From DASXMT01 sp963781305 (GTDB taxonomy: Bacteria; Actinomycetota; Acidimicrobiia; Acidimicrobiales; RAAP-2): a stretch of DNA of 64,000 nt. Every line of letters starts with the position of its first letter. Position 1 is the first letter of the stretch. Shown here in pieces: positions 15,411 to 23,310 of this stretch. The notes below the pieces were generated by a model, which saw only the letters and a list, made by a program, of their open reading frames with translations, was not told the origin of the DNA and did no database searches. A program made the translations under genes and the position numbers. The stretch lies in NCBI GenBank assembly GCA_963781305.1, contig CAWAFL010000011.1, positions 1,674,001-1,738,000 on the forward strand, written 5' to 3'.

Positions 15411-17167
15411 GGGTTCTGTTCCGGGGCCTGTACGGCCGAGCTCACCGGAGGGGGGCCGACGTCGATCAACCGTGGCTCGCGACCCTCGGCCCGGTCCAGG
15501 GCCGCGCCCACCAGCTCCCGGAACAGCGGGTGGGGTCGGTCGGGCCTGCTCTTGAACTCGGGATGGGCCTGGGTGCCCACCCAGAAGGGATGGCCGGGAA
15601 GCTCGATGAACTCGACCAGCCTCCCGTCCGGCGAGGTCCCCGAACAGACCAACCCGGCTTCCTCCAGTCGGTGGCGGAACCGGGGGTTCACCTCATAGCG
15701 ATGGCGGTGCCGCTCCGACACCACTTCGGTGCCGTAGGCCTTGGCCACCTGGGTCCCGGGTGCCAGGTTGGCCCAGTAGGAGCCGAGGCGCATGGTTCCA
15801 CCCATGTTGACCACGTCGTTCTGGTCTTCCATGAGGTCGATCACCGGCGCCCGGGTGCTGGGGTCGAACTCGCGGGAGTTGGCGTCATCGAGGCCGGCCA
15901 GGCTCCGCGAGGCCTCGATGACCATGACCTGGAGGCCGAGGCAGAGCCCGAGGAGTGGGATCTCGTGCTCACGGGCGTAGCCGGCTGCGGCGATCATCCC
16001 CTTGACCCCGCGCTCCCCGAAGCCGCCGGGGATGACGAACCCGTCGAACTCGCGGAGTCGGTCATGGACGAGCAGATCGGGCACCTCGGCCGCTTGGATC
16101 CATTCGATCTCGACCTTGGCCCCGTGGTGGAAGCCGGCATGGCGGAGGGACTCCACCACCGAAAGGTAGGCATCGGGCAGGTCGATGTACTTGCCGATGA
16201 TCCCCATGCGCACCGGGCGCGTGGCCGCATCCACCTGGGCCACGAGGCGCTCCCAGTCGGTGAGGTCCAGGGGATGCTCCTCCTCGGAGAACCGGAGCAG
16301 GCGGAGGACGTAGGTGTCGAGGCCCTCCTCGTGGATGACCAGGGGGATCTCGTAGATGTTGCGGGCGTCGATGGCCGACACCACGGCCTCGATGGGCACG
16401 TCGCACAAGAGGGAGATCTTCCGCTTCAGATCCTCGGAGATCAGTCGGTCCGACCGGCAGACGATGACGTCGGGCTGGATACCGCGACTGCGGAGCTCGG
16501 TGACCGAGTGCTGGGTGGGCTTGGTCTTCTGCTCGCCCGACGTCCCGAGGTAGGGAACCAGGGTGAGATGGACGTAGCAGACGTTGTCGCGGCCCACGTC
16601 CCGCCGGAACTGGCGAATGGCCTCGATGAAGGGGACGATCTCGATGTCGCCCACCGTGCCGCCGATCTCGACGATGACCACGTCGACGTCATCGGTGCCC
16701 AGCTTCCGGATCCGCCCCTTGATCTCGTCGGTGACGTGGGGAATGACCTGAACGGTCTTGCCCAGGTAATCGCCCCGCCGTTCCTTGGCGATAACCGACG
16801 AGTAGATCCGCCCGGTGGTGGTGTTCGACTCCTTGTGCAGGTTCTCGTCGATGAAGCGCTCGTAATGGCCGAGGTCGAGATCGGTCTCGCCCCCGTCCTC
16901 GGTCACGAACACCTCGCCGTGCTCGAAAGGGTTCATGGTACCCGGGTCCACGTTGATATAGGGATCGAGCTTGCACATGGTGACGCGAAGCCCACGGCAC
17001 TTCAGCAGGCGACCGAGCGACGAAGCGGTCAAGCCCTTTCCGAGCGAGGAGGACACGCCGCCGGTGACGAAGATGTACTTCGTCTCACGGGGCTCGCCGA
17101 TGTCGGGAGTCGGTGCGCTCCCTGCGTGGTCTCCAGAGGGACTCGGCGGGGTTTGCGTGTCGGGCAC
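15407..17167 (-). CDS. pyrG: CTP synthase
   Basis: Makes CTP from UTP and glutamine. The 586-residue protein has about 25 extra N-terminal residues before TKYIFVTGGVSSSLGKG, the synthetase domain with DPYINVDPGTMNPFEHGEVF, and a class I glutamine amidotransferase domain with the nucleophile in LLGLCLGLQ and late H/E in QAHPEFKSRP. The start is GTG at 17167. On the minus strand TAGTGT lies about 5 bases before the GTG, a candidate -10 for a leaderless message. Confidence 0.97.
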   Translation of the reverse strand: MPDTQTPPSPSGDHAGSAPTPDIGEPRETKYIFVTGGVSSSLGKGLTASSLGRLLKCRGLRVTMCKLDPYINVDPGTMNPFEHGEVFVTEDGGETDLDLGHYERFIDENLHKESNTTTGRIYSSVIAKERRGDYLGKTVQVIPHVTDEIKGRIRKLGTDDVDVVIVEIGGTVGDIEIVPFIEAIRQFRRDVGRDNVCYVHLTLVPYLGTSGEQKTKPTQHSVTELRSRGIQPDVIVCRSDRLISEDLKRKISLLCDVPIEAVVSAIDARNIYEIPLVIHEEGLDTYVLRLLRFSEEEHPLDLTDWERLVAQVDAATRPVRMGIIGKYIDLPDAYLSVVESLRHAGFHHGAKVEIEWIQAAEVPDLLVHDRLREFDGFVIPGGFGERGVKGMIAAAGYAREHEIPLLGLCLGLQVMVIEASRSLAGLDDANSREFDPSTRAPVIDLMEDQNDVVNMGGTMRLGSYWANLAPGTQVAKAYGTEVVSERHRHRYEVNPRFRHRLEEAGLVCSGTSPDGRLVEFIELPGHPFWVGTQAHPEFKSRPDRPHPLFRELVGAALDRAEGREPRLIDVGPPPVSSAVQAPEQNP

Positions 17168-17225
17168 CCCTCGACACTATCGGAATCACTCGGGCCGTCG
17201 GGTGGACCACCGCGGTGGGTGAGGA

Positions 17226-18842
17226 TCAGCGGGGAGCCGGGCGTCCGGCCCGCGAGCCGGCCAGCAACTCCCGTGCGTGGCGCCGGGCGGTGTCGCTGTC
17301 CGGGCTGCCCGAGAGCATCCGGCTCAGCTCGACGATGCGCTCGTCCGCGTCGAGCTCGGCGGTCAGGGCCACGGTTCGACCGTCGACCTCGTCCTTGCGC
17401 ACCGACACCTGTCGATCGGCGTGCGCGGCCACCTGAGCCAGATGGGTGACCACCAGGACCTGGCTCCGCTCGGCCAACGTGGCCAGTGCGGCGCCGACTG
17501 CGGTGGCGGCCATGCCGCCGATGCCCGCGTCGACCTCATCGAACACGATCACCCCCGGCGAGCCGGTCAGGGCCAGCCGGACGGCCAGCATGGTGCGGGC
17601 CAGCTCCCCTCCGGAGGCCACCTTGGCCATGGGCAGGGGGGGCTCGCCCGGATTGGCGCCCAACAGGAACGTGACCTGGTCCGCCGGGCCCTCTCCGGCA
17701 ACGGATACCTCGAATCGGGCCGAGGGCATGGCCAGCGTGCGGAGGGTGGACTCGATCTGGTCGGCCAGGACGGGTGCGGCCTGGTGCCGTCGCCGGGCCA
17801 CGACCGCCTCGGTCTCGGCCAGCACCGCTCGGGCCTGTTCGATCTCCCCGTCGAGGGCAACGGCCCGGGCGTCGGCCGACTGGAGGGCGGCCAGCTTGGC
17901 GGTGGCGTCCCGGCCGAAGGCGATGACCTCGCTCGGGGTGGTGCCGTATTTGCGTCCGAGCTCGTGGAGCAGCTGTCGTCGAGTGCGAATCGCCTCCAGC
18001 CGCTCGGGATCATCGTCCCAGGTCTCCACCACCTGACGGAGCTCGGTACCCAGATCGGCGAGCTCGGCCATGGTGGCTCGGGTGCGTTGCTCGAGGGGGG
18101 CCAGGGGGGCTCGGTCGGACAGCGCACCGGCCGCCTCCGCCATGCGATCCTGTGCGCTCGGAGCCTCGGTGTCAGCGCCCGTTCCGGTCAGCGCGGCGAG
18201 AGCGATGGCCGCTGCCTCCCGGTGAGCGGACGCTGCGGCCAGCCGGTCTTCCTCGGCTTCCAGGCGGTCGTCCTCGGACTCGTCCTCGAGCGCGGCGGCC
18301 TCGATCTCGGCGATCTGATAGGCGAGCAGGTCGGCGTCCCGGGCTCGTTGCCTGGCGTCTCCCCCCAGGCTGTCCGACTCGGACTGGAGCACGCGGAGGC
18401 GGTTCCGCGCTGCGTGCATGGGGGTGAGGTCGATGTCGGCGAACCCGTCGAGGGCGGCCCGTTGGGCGGCACCGTGCACCAGCGACTGGTGCAGATGTTG
18501 GCCGTGCAGCTCCACCAGCTGGGCGCCCACTTCGGCCAATCCGCTGACCGAGGCCATCCGGCCGTCCACCCACGCCCGGCTGCGGCCGGCATTGGCCACC
18601 GCTCGAGCCAGGATGACCTGTTCATCGGCGCCCTCGGCGAAGCGACCCTCGACCATGGCCTCGGTGGCACCCGACCGCACCAGCGTGGGGTCGGCCCGGC
18701 CGCCGAGAAGGAGGGCCAGCGCTTCGACCAAGAGGGTCTTTCCCGCTCCCGTCTCACCGGTCAGGGCGGTCATCCCCGGCCCCAGGGTCACGGTGACGTC
18801 GTCGATCACTCCGAGGTTCCGCACCCGCAGCTCCCACAGCAT
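17226..18842 (-). CDS. recN: DNA repair protein RecN
   Basis: SMC-like ATPase that acts early in double-strand break repair. The 538-residue protein begins MLWELRVRNLGVIDDVTVTL, has the Walker A motif GETGAGKT at residues 29-36, a central coiled-coil region rich in Ala, Glu and Arg, the signature KVASGGELARTMLA and Walker B VIVFDEVDAGIGG. The tlyA-nadK-recN order is a conserved actinobacterial block. Confidence 0.96.
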   Translation of the reverse strand: MLWELRVRNLGVIDDVTVTLGPGMTALTGETGAGKTLLVEALALLLGGRADPTLVRSGATEAMVEGRFAEGADEQVILARAVANAGRSRAWVDGRMASVSGLAEVGAQLVELHGQHLHQSLVHGAAQRAALDGFADIDLTPMHAARNRLRVLQSESDSLGGDARQRARDADLLAYQIAEIEAAALEDESEDDRLEAEEDRLAAASAHREAAAIALAALTGTGADTEAPSAQDRMAEAAGALSDRAPLAPLEQRTRATMAELADLGTELRQVVETWDDDPERLEAIRTRRQLLHELGRKYGTTPSEVIAFGRDATAKLAALQSADARAVALDGEIEQARAVLAETEAVVARRRHQAAPVLADQIESTLRTLAMPSARFEVSVAGEGPADQVTFLLGANPGEPPLPMAKVASGGELARTMLAVRLALTGSPGVIVFDEVDAGIGGMAATAVGAALATLAERSQVLVVTHLAQVAAHADRQVSVRKDEVDGRTVALTAELDADERIVELSRMLSGSPDSDTARRHARELLAGSRAGRPAPR

Positions 18843-18863
18843 GCCGACCGGCCTCGGCGCTCG

Positions 18864-19688
18864 CTACCAGTCGGCCAGGCGGAACTTGGCCCGGAGAATG
18901 GTGTGGAAGTCGGGATCAGAGAACATGACCAGTCGGGCCGATCGCTCACCTTCCCGACAGGTGACGGTGGCGCCGGGCTCGAGGGTGGCAACGGTGTGAC
19001 CGTCGACGACCAGCACCGCCGGACGCGGTTCCAAGATGTTCAGTGTGACCCATTGCTGGGGCTCGAGCACCAGGGCTCGATCGAAGAGCATGTGGGGCGA
19101 GACCGGGGTCAACACGATGGCCCGCATGCGCGGCGACAGCACCGGTCCCCGGGCCGAGAGGTTGTAGGCGGTGGAACCGGTGGGCGTAGACACCAGCAAT
19201 CCGTCGGCCGCATAGGTCATGAACGGGCGGCCGGCGATGAGCGATGCGATGCGGACGGTGTGGCCGGGGACGTTCTTCTCCACCACCGCCTCGTTCAGGG
19301 CCAATTGGTCGACCTGAGTGGTTCCATCGGCGGCGGTCAACGCGACGTGGAGGGTCATGCGCTCCTCGACCTCGTGCTCACCGGCCAGGAACGCCTTCAG
19401 CGCCTGCTCGAGCCCGGCTGGTTCGATCTGGGTCAGGTAGCCGAGACGGCCCATGTTCACACCCAGCACGGGGACCCCGTCGACGATGGCCGATCCCACG
19501 GCCCGGAGGAGCAACCCGTCACCGCCCAGGCTGACCAGGAGGTCGGCCCCCGCCGCGCTCACCGTCCCGTCGGGCTGGATCGCCGAGACGGCCTGGTGGC
19601 CGCGTGCGGTCAACCACGCCGAGGCCCGCGTGGCCACCTCCGCCGCTTGCTTTCGATCCGGGTGGGCGAAGAATGCGATTACCGCCAT
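18864..19688 (-). CDS. nadK: NAD kinase
   Basis: Phosphorylates NAD to NADP. The 274-residue protein shows the GGDG motif at residues 55-58, NMGRLGYLTQI, LNEAVVEKN, and the NAD-binding ADGLLVSTPTGSTAYNLSARGP. The ATG has a good Shine-Dalgarno (TGGAGG) and begins 10 bases after the tlyA stop, so it is probably translated from the tlyA transcript. Confidence 0.97.
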   Translation of the reverse strand: MAVIAFFAHPDRKQAAEVATRASAWLTARGHQAVSAIQPDGTVSAAGADLLVSLGGDGLLLRAVGSAIVDGVPVLGVNMGRLGYLTQIEPAGLEQALKAFLAGEHEVEERMTLHVALTAADGTTQVDQLALNEAVVEKNVPGHTVRIASLIAGRPFMTYAADGLLVSTPTGSTAYNLSARGPVLSPRMRAIVLTPVSPHMLFDRALVLEPQQWVTLNILEPRPAVLVVDGHTVATLEPGATVTCREGERSARLVMFSDPDFHTILRAKFRLADW

Positions 19689-19698
19689 GGGGCCTCCA

Positions 19699-20571
19699 TC
19701 ATGGCCCTTCGCCGGTGATCAGGGGCGAATCCTCCCCCTCTGTTGTCCGGGTCGCGTGCCGGTGGGCGGCGGCCACCGCTGAGTCGACCATGTCGTCGAT
19801 GTCGCTTCCGTGCTCGTGGACGTGGGCTTGGGCGTGGACCAGGAATTCGACGTTGCCGGCATGACCGGTGATCGGTGAGGGCATCGCCCCCCTGATTTTC
19901 GCACCTTCGTTCGCCAGCGCGCTGCACACGCCGCCCAGCGTACGACGATGGACGGCGGCGTCGCGGATGATCCCCCTACCCTTGGAGGCCTCGGATCGGC
20001 CCGCCTCGAACTGGGGCTTCACCAACACCACCAGATCGGCTCGGGGTCGAGCCAGATCTCCCGCCAGCATCGGTACCGCCCGGGTCACCGAGATGAACGA
20101 CAGGTCGGCGGTGATCACGTCGTAGGCGCTGCCGCCGGCATCCTCGAGGGTGTAGCTGCGGATGTCGGTCTGCTCGCGGGCGTCGACTCGGTCATCGCCG
20201 CGCAGGCGCTCGTGCAGCTGCCCCCGCCCGACGTCGAGAGCGGTGACCGAGCGGGCGCCGTGCTGGAGCAGGCAGTCGGTGAAGCCACCGGTCGAGGACC
20301 CTGCATCGAGCGCACGGGCACCGGCCACGTCGAGATCGAAGCGATCCAGGGCCGCAGCCAACTTCTCCCCGCCCCGCGACACATAGCGGGCCCGAGGCCC
20401 GGTGAGGTGGATCGGCTCGGAGGGCAAAACCAGCCTCGACGCCTTGACGGCCACCGTGCCCGAGACGAGCACTCCGCCGTGTTCGATCAGGTCGGTCGCC
20501 TGTTGGCGGCTCGATGCGAAACCGCGCTCGACCAGGACCTGATCGAGGCGCCGCCTCGTGGCCTTGGTCAG
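19699..20571 (-). CDS. tlyA: TlyA family rRNA 2'-O-methyltransferase / hemolysin-like protein
   Basis: S-adenosylmethionine-dependent methyltransferase that in mycobacteria methylates 16S and 23S rRNA and determines capreomycin sensitivity. It has an N-terminal S4 domain (RRLDQVLVERGFASSRQQA), then the FtsJ-like domain with ALDAGSSTGGFTDCLLQHGA and VKPQFEAGR. No ATG, GTG or TTG precedes the S4 domain in this frame after the upstream stop; the CTG at 20571, which overlaps the phasin-like stop as CTGA, is the best local start. Without a start here, translation would have to enter from the frameshifted upstream gene. The length of 290 residues is close to normal. Confidence 0.85.
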   Translation of the reverse strand: MTKATRRRLDQVLVERGFASSRQQATDLIEHGGVLVSGTVAVKASRLVLPSEPIHLTGPRARYVSRGGEKLAAALDRFDLDVAGARALDAGSSTGGFTDCLLQHGARSVTALDVGRGQLHERLRGDDRVDAREQTDIRSYTLEDAGGSAYDVITADLSFISVTRAVPMLAGDLARPRADLVVLVKPQFEAGRSEASKGRGIIRDAAVHRRTLGGVCSALANEGAKIRGAMPSPITGHAGNVEFLVHAQAHVHEHGSDIDDMVDSAVAAAHRHATRTTEGEDSPLITGEGP

Positions 20572-21069
20572 CCGGCCGACCCGGTCGTGGGCGGTGCAGC
20601 CTTCTTGGCGGTCGTCTTCTTCGCCGCGGCCTTCTTGGCCGGAGCTTTCTTCGCCGCCGTCTTCTTCGCCGGAGCTTTCTTGGCCGCCGACTTCTTGGCT
20701 GCCGACTTCTTGGCGGCGGTCATTCTTGGCTGCAGTCTTCTTCGCCGGGGCCTTCTTCGCCGGGGTCTTCGTGGCTGCGGACGGGCCACGGCCGAGCAGC
20801 GAGGCGACTTGGCGGGCCAGATCATCCAGGCTTCCGATGCCCAACGAGGACAACTGGGTGGAGACCTCGGCGTGGACGAGGGACAGGAGGGCCTCGGTGC
20901 TGTTCCGGCTGCGCTCGATCAGGTCGTCCACCTTTGTCTGCGCTTCCTTGCGCTGGACGTCGCCGTTCTTCATGAGCTCTTCGACCAACTCTTCGACCCG
21001 AGCCTTGGTCAGTTGGGCCAAGGCAGCGCCCGCATCGATATACCGTCGGAAGGGATCGTCGTTGGCCAT
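20568..21069 (-). CDS. Phasin-like coiled-coil protein with Lys/Ala-rich tail, apparent frameshift
   Basis: The N-terminal 90 residues (MANDDPFRRYIDAGAALAQL, then TKARVEELVEELMKNGDVQR) resemble the COG3937 phasin-like regulators. They are followed by a PAKKAPAKK/TAAKK-type basic tail, like those on actinobacterial nucleoid proteins. Around 20722 one extra base (minus-strand AAGAATGACC where AAGAAGACC is expected) shifts the frame. Corrected, the protein is about 166 residues ending ...TTGSAG at 20568; uncorrected, the frame runs through an acidic stretch into tlyA as one 456-residue fusion. The basic tail in the other frame uses AAG and GCC codons typical of this genome, supporting the corrected reading. 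Confidence 0.7.
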
Positions 21070-21071
21070 GT

Positions 21072-21077
21072 ATGCAG
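21072..21077 (-). promoter_or_regulatory. Possible -10 element of the phasin-like gene
   Basis: Reading on the minus strand, GGATTATTCTGCATAC precedes the ATG at 21069; a TATTCT hexamer lies about 6 bases upstream of the start codon, suggesting a leaderless transcript. There is no Shine-Dalgarno. Confidence 0.3.
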
Positions 21078-21086
21078 AATAATCCG

Positions 21087-21113
21087 AGTGCTAGCTAGTA
21101 GGTAGCACTTTTT
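21087..21113 (+). terminator. Small hairpin with T-run, plus-strand orientation
   Basis: AGTGCTA at 21087-21093 pairs with TAGCACT at 21103-21109 (7 bp, 9-base loop) and the plus strand continues with T residues to 21113. As a terminator it would act on plus-strand transcripts, yet no plus-strand gene precedes it. It lies upstream of the phasin-like gene, so a role in that promoter is equally possible. Confidence 0.3.
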
Positions 21114-21126
21114 CAGCCATCCCTGG

Positions 21127-21936
21127 TCATCGACCCGTCAGGTACTGGTCGACCAGCGACGCGAAGTCCGGGGCCCGGCGATGGACGGGTACGTCAATGG
21201 CCGTATCGGCTGGCAAGGTCACGCCCGAGTCAACGAGGGCAAAGGGCACGCCCAATTGGAGAGCCAGATGGCCGTCGGTCATCGGTCGGTCCCCCACCAT
21301 GATCACGGGACCCTCTGAGCCGTCCAGGTCGAACCGGGACTGGAGGAGGGCCACAGTGGGTGGATGGGGCTTGCCCGCGATCTGGGGATCGGCGCCACCG
21401 GCGGTGGCCACCGCAGCCAGGAGGGCTCCGGCGCCGGGGACCGGTCCCGTCGGCGTGGGATAGGTGGGGTCCTCGTTGGTGCCGATGAGCCGGGCGCCAT
21501 CGCGCACCGCACCGGACACCCTGGTCAGCGCGTCGAAATCGAAGTGACGGGTCCAGCCGATGACCACAGCATCAACCGGTCCGGCCTCACGCACCGACAC
21601 GCCACGGGCCTCGAGGGCTTCGAGGGCACCGCCCTCGGTGAGGACCATCGCCGTGCTCCCCGGGTCGAGCAGTGAGGCGGCGGCCTGGGACGAGGTCACC
21701 AGGTCGTCGGGCCCGGCCGGGATCCCGACGCGACCCAGCCGGGTCACCAGGTCGCCGATGGTTGGAGCCGAGTTGTTGGTGGCGAACACGATGCGGACTC
21801 CCCGATCCCGCAACTTCGATACCGCCCCGGACACGTTCCCGATCGGCTCACCGGCCAGCCACACCACGCCGTCGAGGTCCACGATCCAGGTGGCCCCGGC
21901 GGCCACCAACCGTTCGTCCTCAGAGTCTTGGTTCAT
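21127..21936 (-). CDS. HAD-IIA family sugar/nucleotide phosphatase, NagD-like
   Basis: A 269-residue haloacid dehalogenase-type phosphatase. Motif I is DLDGVVW (Asp20 and Asp22), motif II FATNNSAPT, and the late motifs IAGKPHPPTVALL and VIMVGDRPMTDGHLA are typical of class IIA (NagD, p-nitrophenyl phosphatase, glycerol-3-phosphate phosphatase). In actinobacteria a HAD-IIA gene often lies near tlyA, as here. Its ATG forms an ATGA overlap with the frame-corrected end of the desaturase gene, so the two are likely coupled. Confidence 0.88.
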   Translation of the reverse strand: MNQDSEDERLVAAGATWIVDLDGVVWLAGEPIGNVSGAVSKLRDRGVRIVFATNNSAPTIGDLVTRLGRVGIPAGPDDLVTSSQAAASLLDPGSTAMVLTEGGALEALEARGVSVREAGPVDAVVIGWTRHFDFDALTRVSGAVRDGARLIGTNEDPTYPTPTGPVPGAGALLAAVATAGGADPQIAGKPHPPTVALLQSRFDLDGSEGPVIMVGDRPMTDGHLALQLGVPFALVDSGVTLPADTAIDVPVHRRAPDFASLVDQYLTGR

Positions 21937-21948
21937 CCGGTCGGAGCG

Positions 21949-23181
21949 TCACCCGTCGGAGTACCTCGGGAGGTCAAGACGGCCCCGTCGCGCAGGCGCC
22001 TTGTGCTCGATGCCAGTTCGTCGGCTGATTCCATGGTCCGGTGGATGAAGCCGGAGAGCGCTTGCCGGGGGCTGCCGGCCAAGTCGGCTTCCGGGATCGC
22101 CTTGGGGCCCAGGGCCGCGTGGGTCGGCATTGTCGGCGCGGTCATCGCCGTTCGCAGCCGATTGGGGACCCGAAAGCGGTGGACGAAGGGAACCGACCCC
22201 GTCGGCGGCCGACGCGGCCAGGCGGGCGGCCCGTTCCCAATAAGAACGGAACATGCCGATGTCGAAAGCACCGTCCCGGACGCGGGACTGGGTGAGGAGC
22301 CGGGTCGGTGGGCGCTTCAAGTCGGAAATGATGTGCAGGGCGGCCAGTGCTCGCAGGGCGTACCAGGTGGTGTCGATCTCCCACCACATCAGCCCCTGCC
22401 GGGCTGAAGCGGGAAGGTAGTGGTGGTTGTTGTGCCAGCCCTCGCCACCGGTGACCAAGGCGATGAAGAGCGAGTTCCTGCTGGTGTCGGGAGTGGCGAA
22501 CCGGCGCCGCCCGAAGACATGGGCCAGTGAGTTGACGATGAAGGTCCCGTGCCACAGCAGGACGGTGGACAAGAAGAAGCCGATGATCAACCCGCCCCAT
22601 CCCCCCACCAGCAGGCACACGAGGCCGAGGACCCAGGGACCGACCCAGTGGAACTTGTCGAGCAGCCGAAGTTCCGGGTAGGCGGCGAAGTCGCGGATGG
22701 CGCTCTCGTCGCTGTCCTTGTAGCGGCGCGAGAGGATCCAGCCGACGTGGCTCCACCAGAATCCGTCTCTCGGCGAGTGGATATCCCGATCGGTGTCGGT
22801 GAAGCGATGGTGGATCCGGTGGTGCCCGGCCCACCACAGAGGGCCCTTCTGGGCTGCAGTTGTGGCGCCCAACGCGGTGAGGAACTGCGGGATCCGACCC
22901 ATCTTGTAGCTGCGGTGGGCGAAATACCGGTGGTAACCAGCCGTGATGAGGAACATGCGGCCCACGTAGAGCACGGCGCAGAGGACCCAGTCCTGCCAGG
23001 TGACGGTTACGAAGAAGGCCAGGAAGGGAACGAGGTGCACGAGGATGAACGGGACGGCCGAGACCCAGGCGATCCCTTCAGCGCTGCCCTCGACGGTGTT
23101 GTCGAGCACGGCGTCGGCAACGGCTGTGTCGTCAACCACGGTGTCGTGAACCACGGTGTCGCTGATGTTCGATTCGTTCAC
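21949..23181 (-). CDS. Acyl-CoA/fatty acid desaturase, C-terminal frameshift
   Basis: Membrane di-iron desaturase introducing a double bond in acyl chains. Three histidine boxes are visible: HRYFAH, HRIHH and HNNHH, with hydrophobic segments between them. The GTG at 23181 after GAGGA is chosen; an ATG at 23235 is possible. Around 22188-22205 the coding signal switches frame: downstream of it this frame loses the G/C third-position bias, while the frame ending at 21933 (ALSGFIHRTMESADELASST and following) keeps it and overlaps the next start as ATGA. The true gene therefore probably ends at 21933. The N-terminus has a degenerate five-residue repeat (HDTVV/DDTAV). Confidence 0.82.
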   Translation of the reverse strand: MNESNISDTVVHDTVVDDTAVADAVLDNTVEGSAEGIAWVSAVPFILVHLVPFLAFFVTVTWQDWVLCAVLYVGRMFLITAGYHRYFAHRSYKMGRIPQFLTALGATTAAQKGPLWWAGHHRIHHRFTDTDRDIHSPRDGFWWSHVGWILSRRYKDSDESAIRDFAAYPELRLLDKFHWVGPWVLGLVCLLVGGWGGLIIGFFLSTVLLWHGTFIVNSLAHVFGRRRFATPDTSRNSLFIALVTGGEGWHNNHHYLPASARQGLMWWEIDTTWYALRALAALHIISDLKRPPTRLLTQSRVRDGAFDIGMFRSYWERAARLAASAADGVGSLRPPLSGPQSAANGDDRADNADPRGPGPQGDPGSRLGRQPPASALRLHPPDHGISRRTGIEHKAPARRGRLDLPRYSDG

Positions 23182-23310
23182 CGCATCCTCGCGAGCGTCG
23201 GAGCTCGGCACGAACTGTGCCCACCATGCCCCCAAGCGGTCCGTCCGGTGGGCATCGGCTCATCGTACCGTGCCTCCGGTGGAGGCGACGGATTCGGCGG
23301 CGCGCTGGCG

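Noticed and set aside
17277..19718. 813-codon plus-strand frame opposite recN and nadK, and a similar one opposite pyrG (15530-17449)
   Set aside because: Same artefact; both genes on the minus strand have complete family motifs.
20600..20770. Repetitive DNA considered as a minisatellite
   Set aside because: It is explained by repeated AAKK/PAKK codons of the phasin-like tail; the DNA units are of irregular length.
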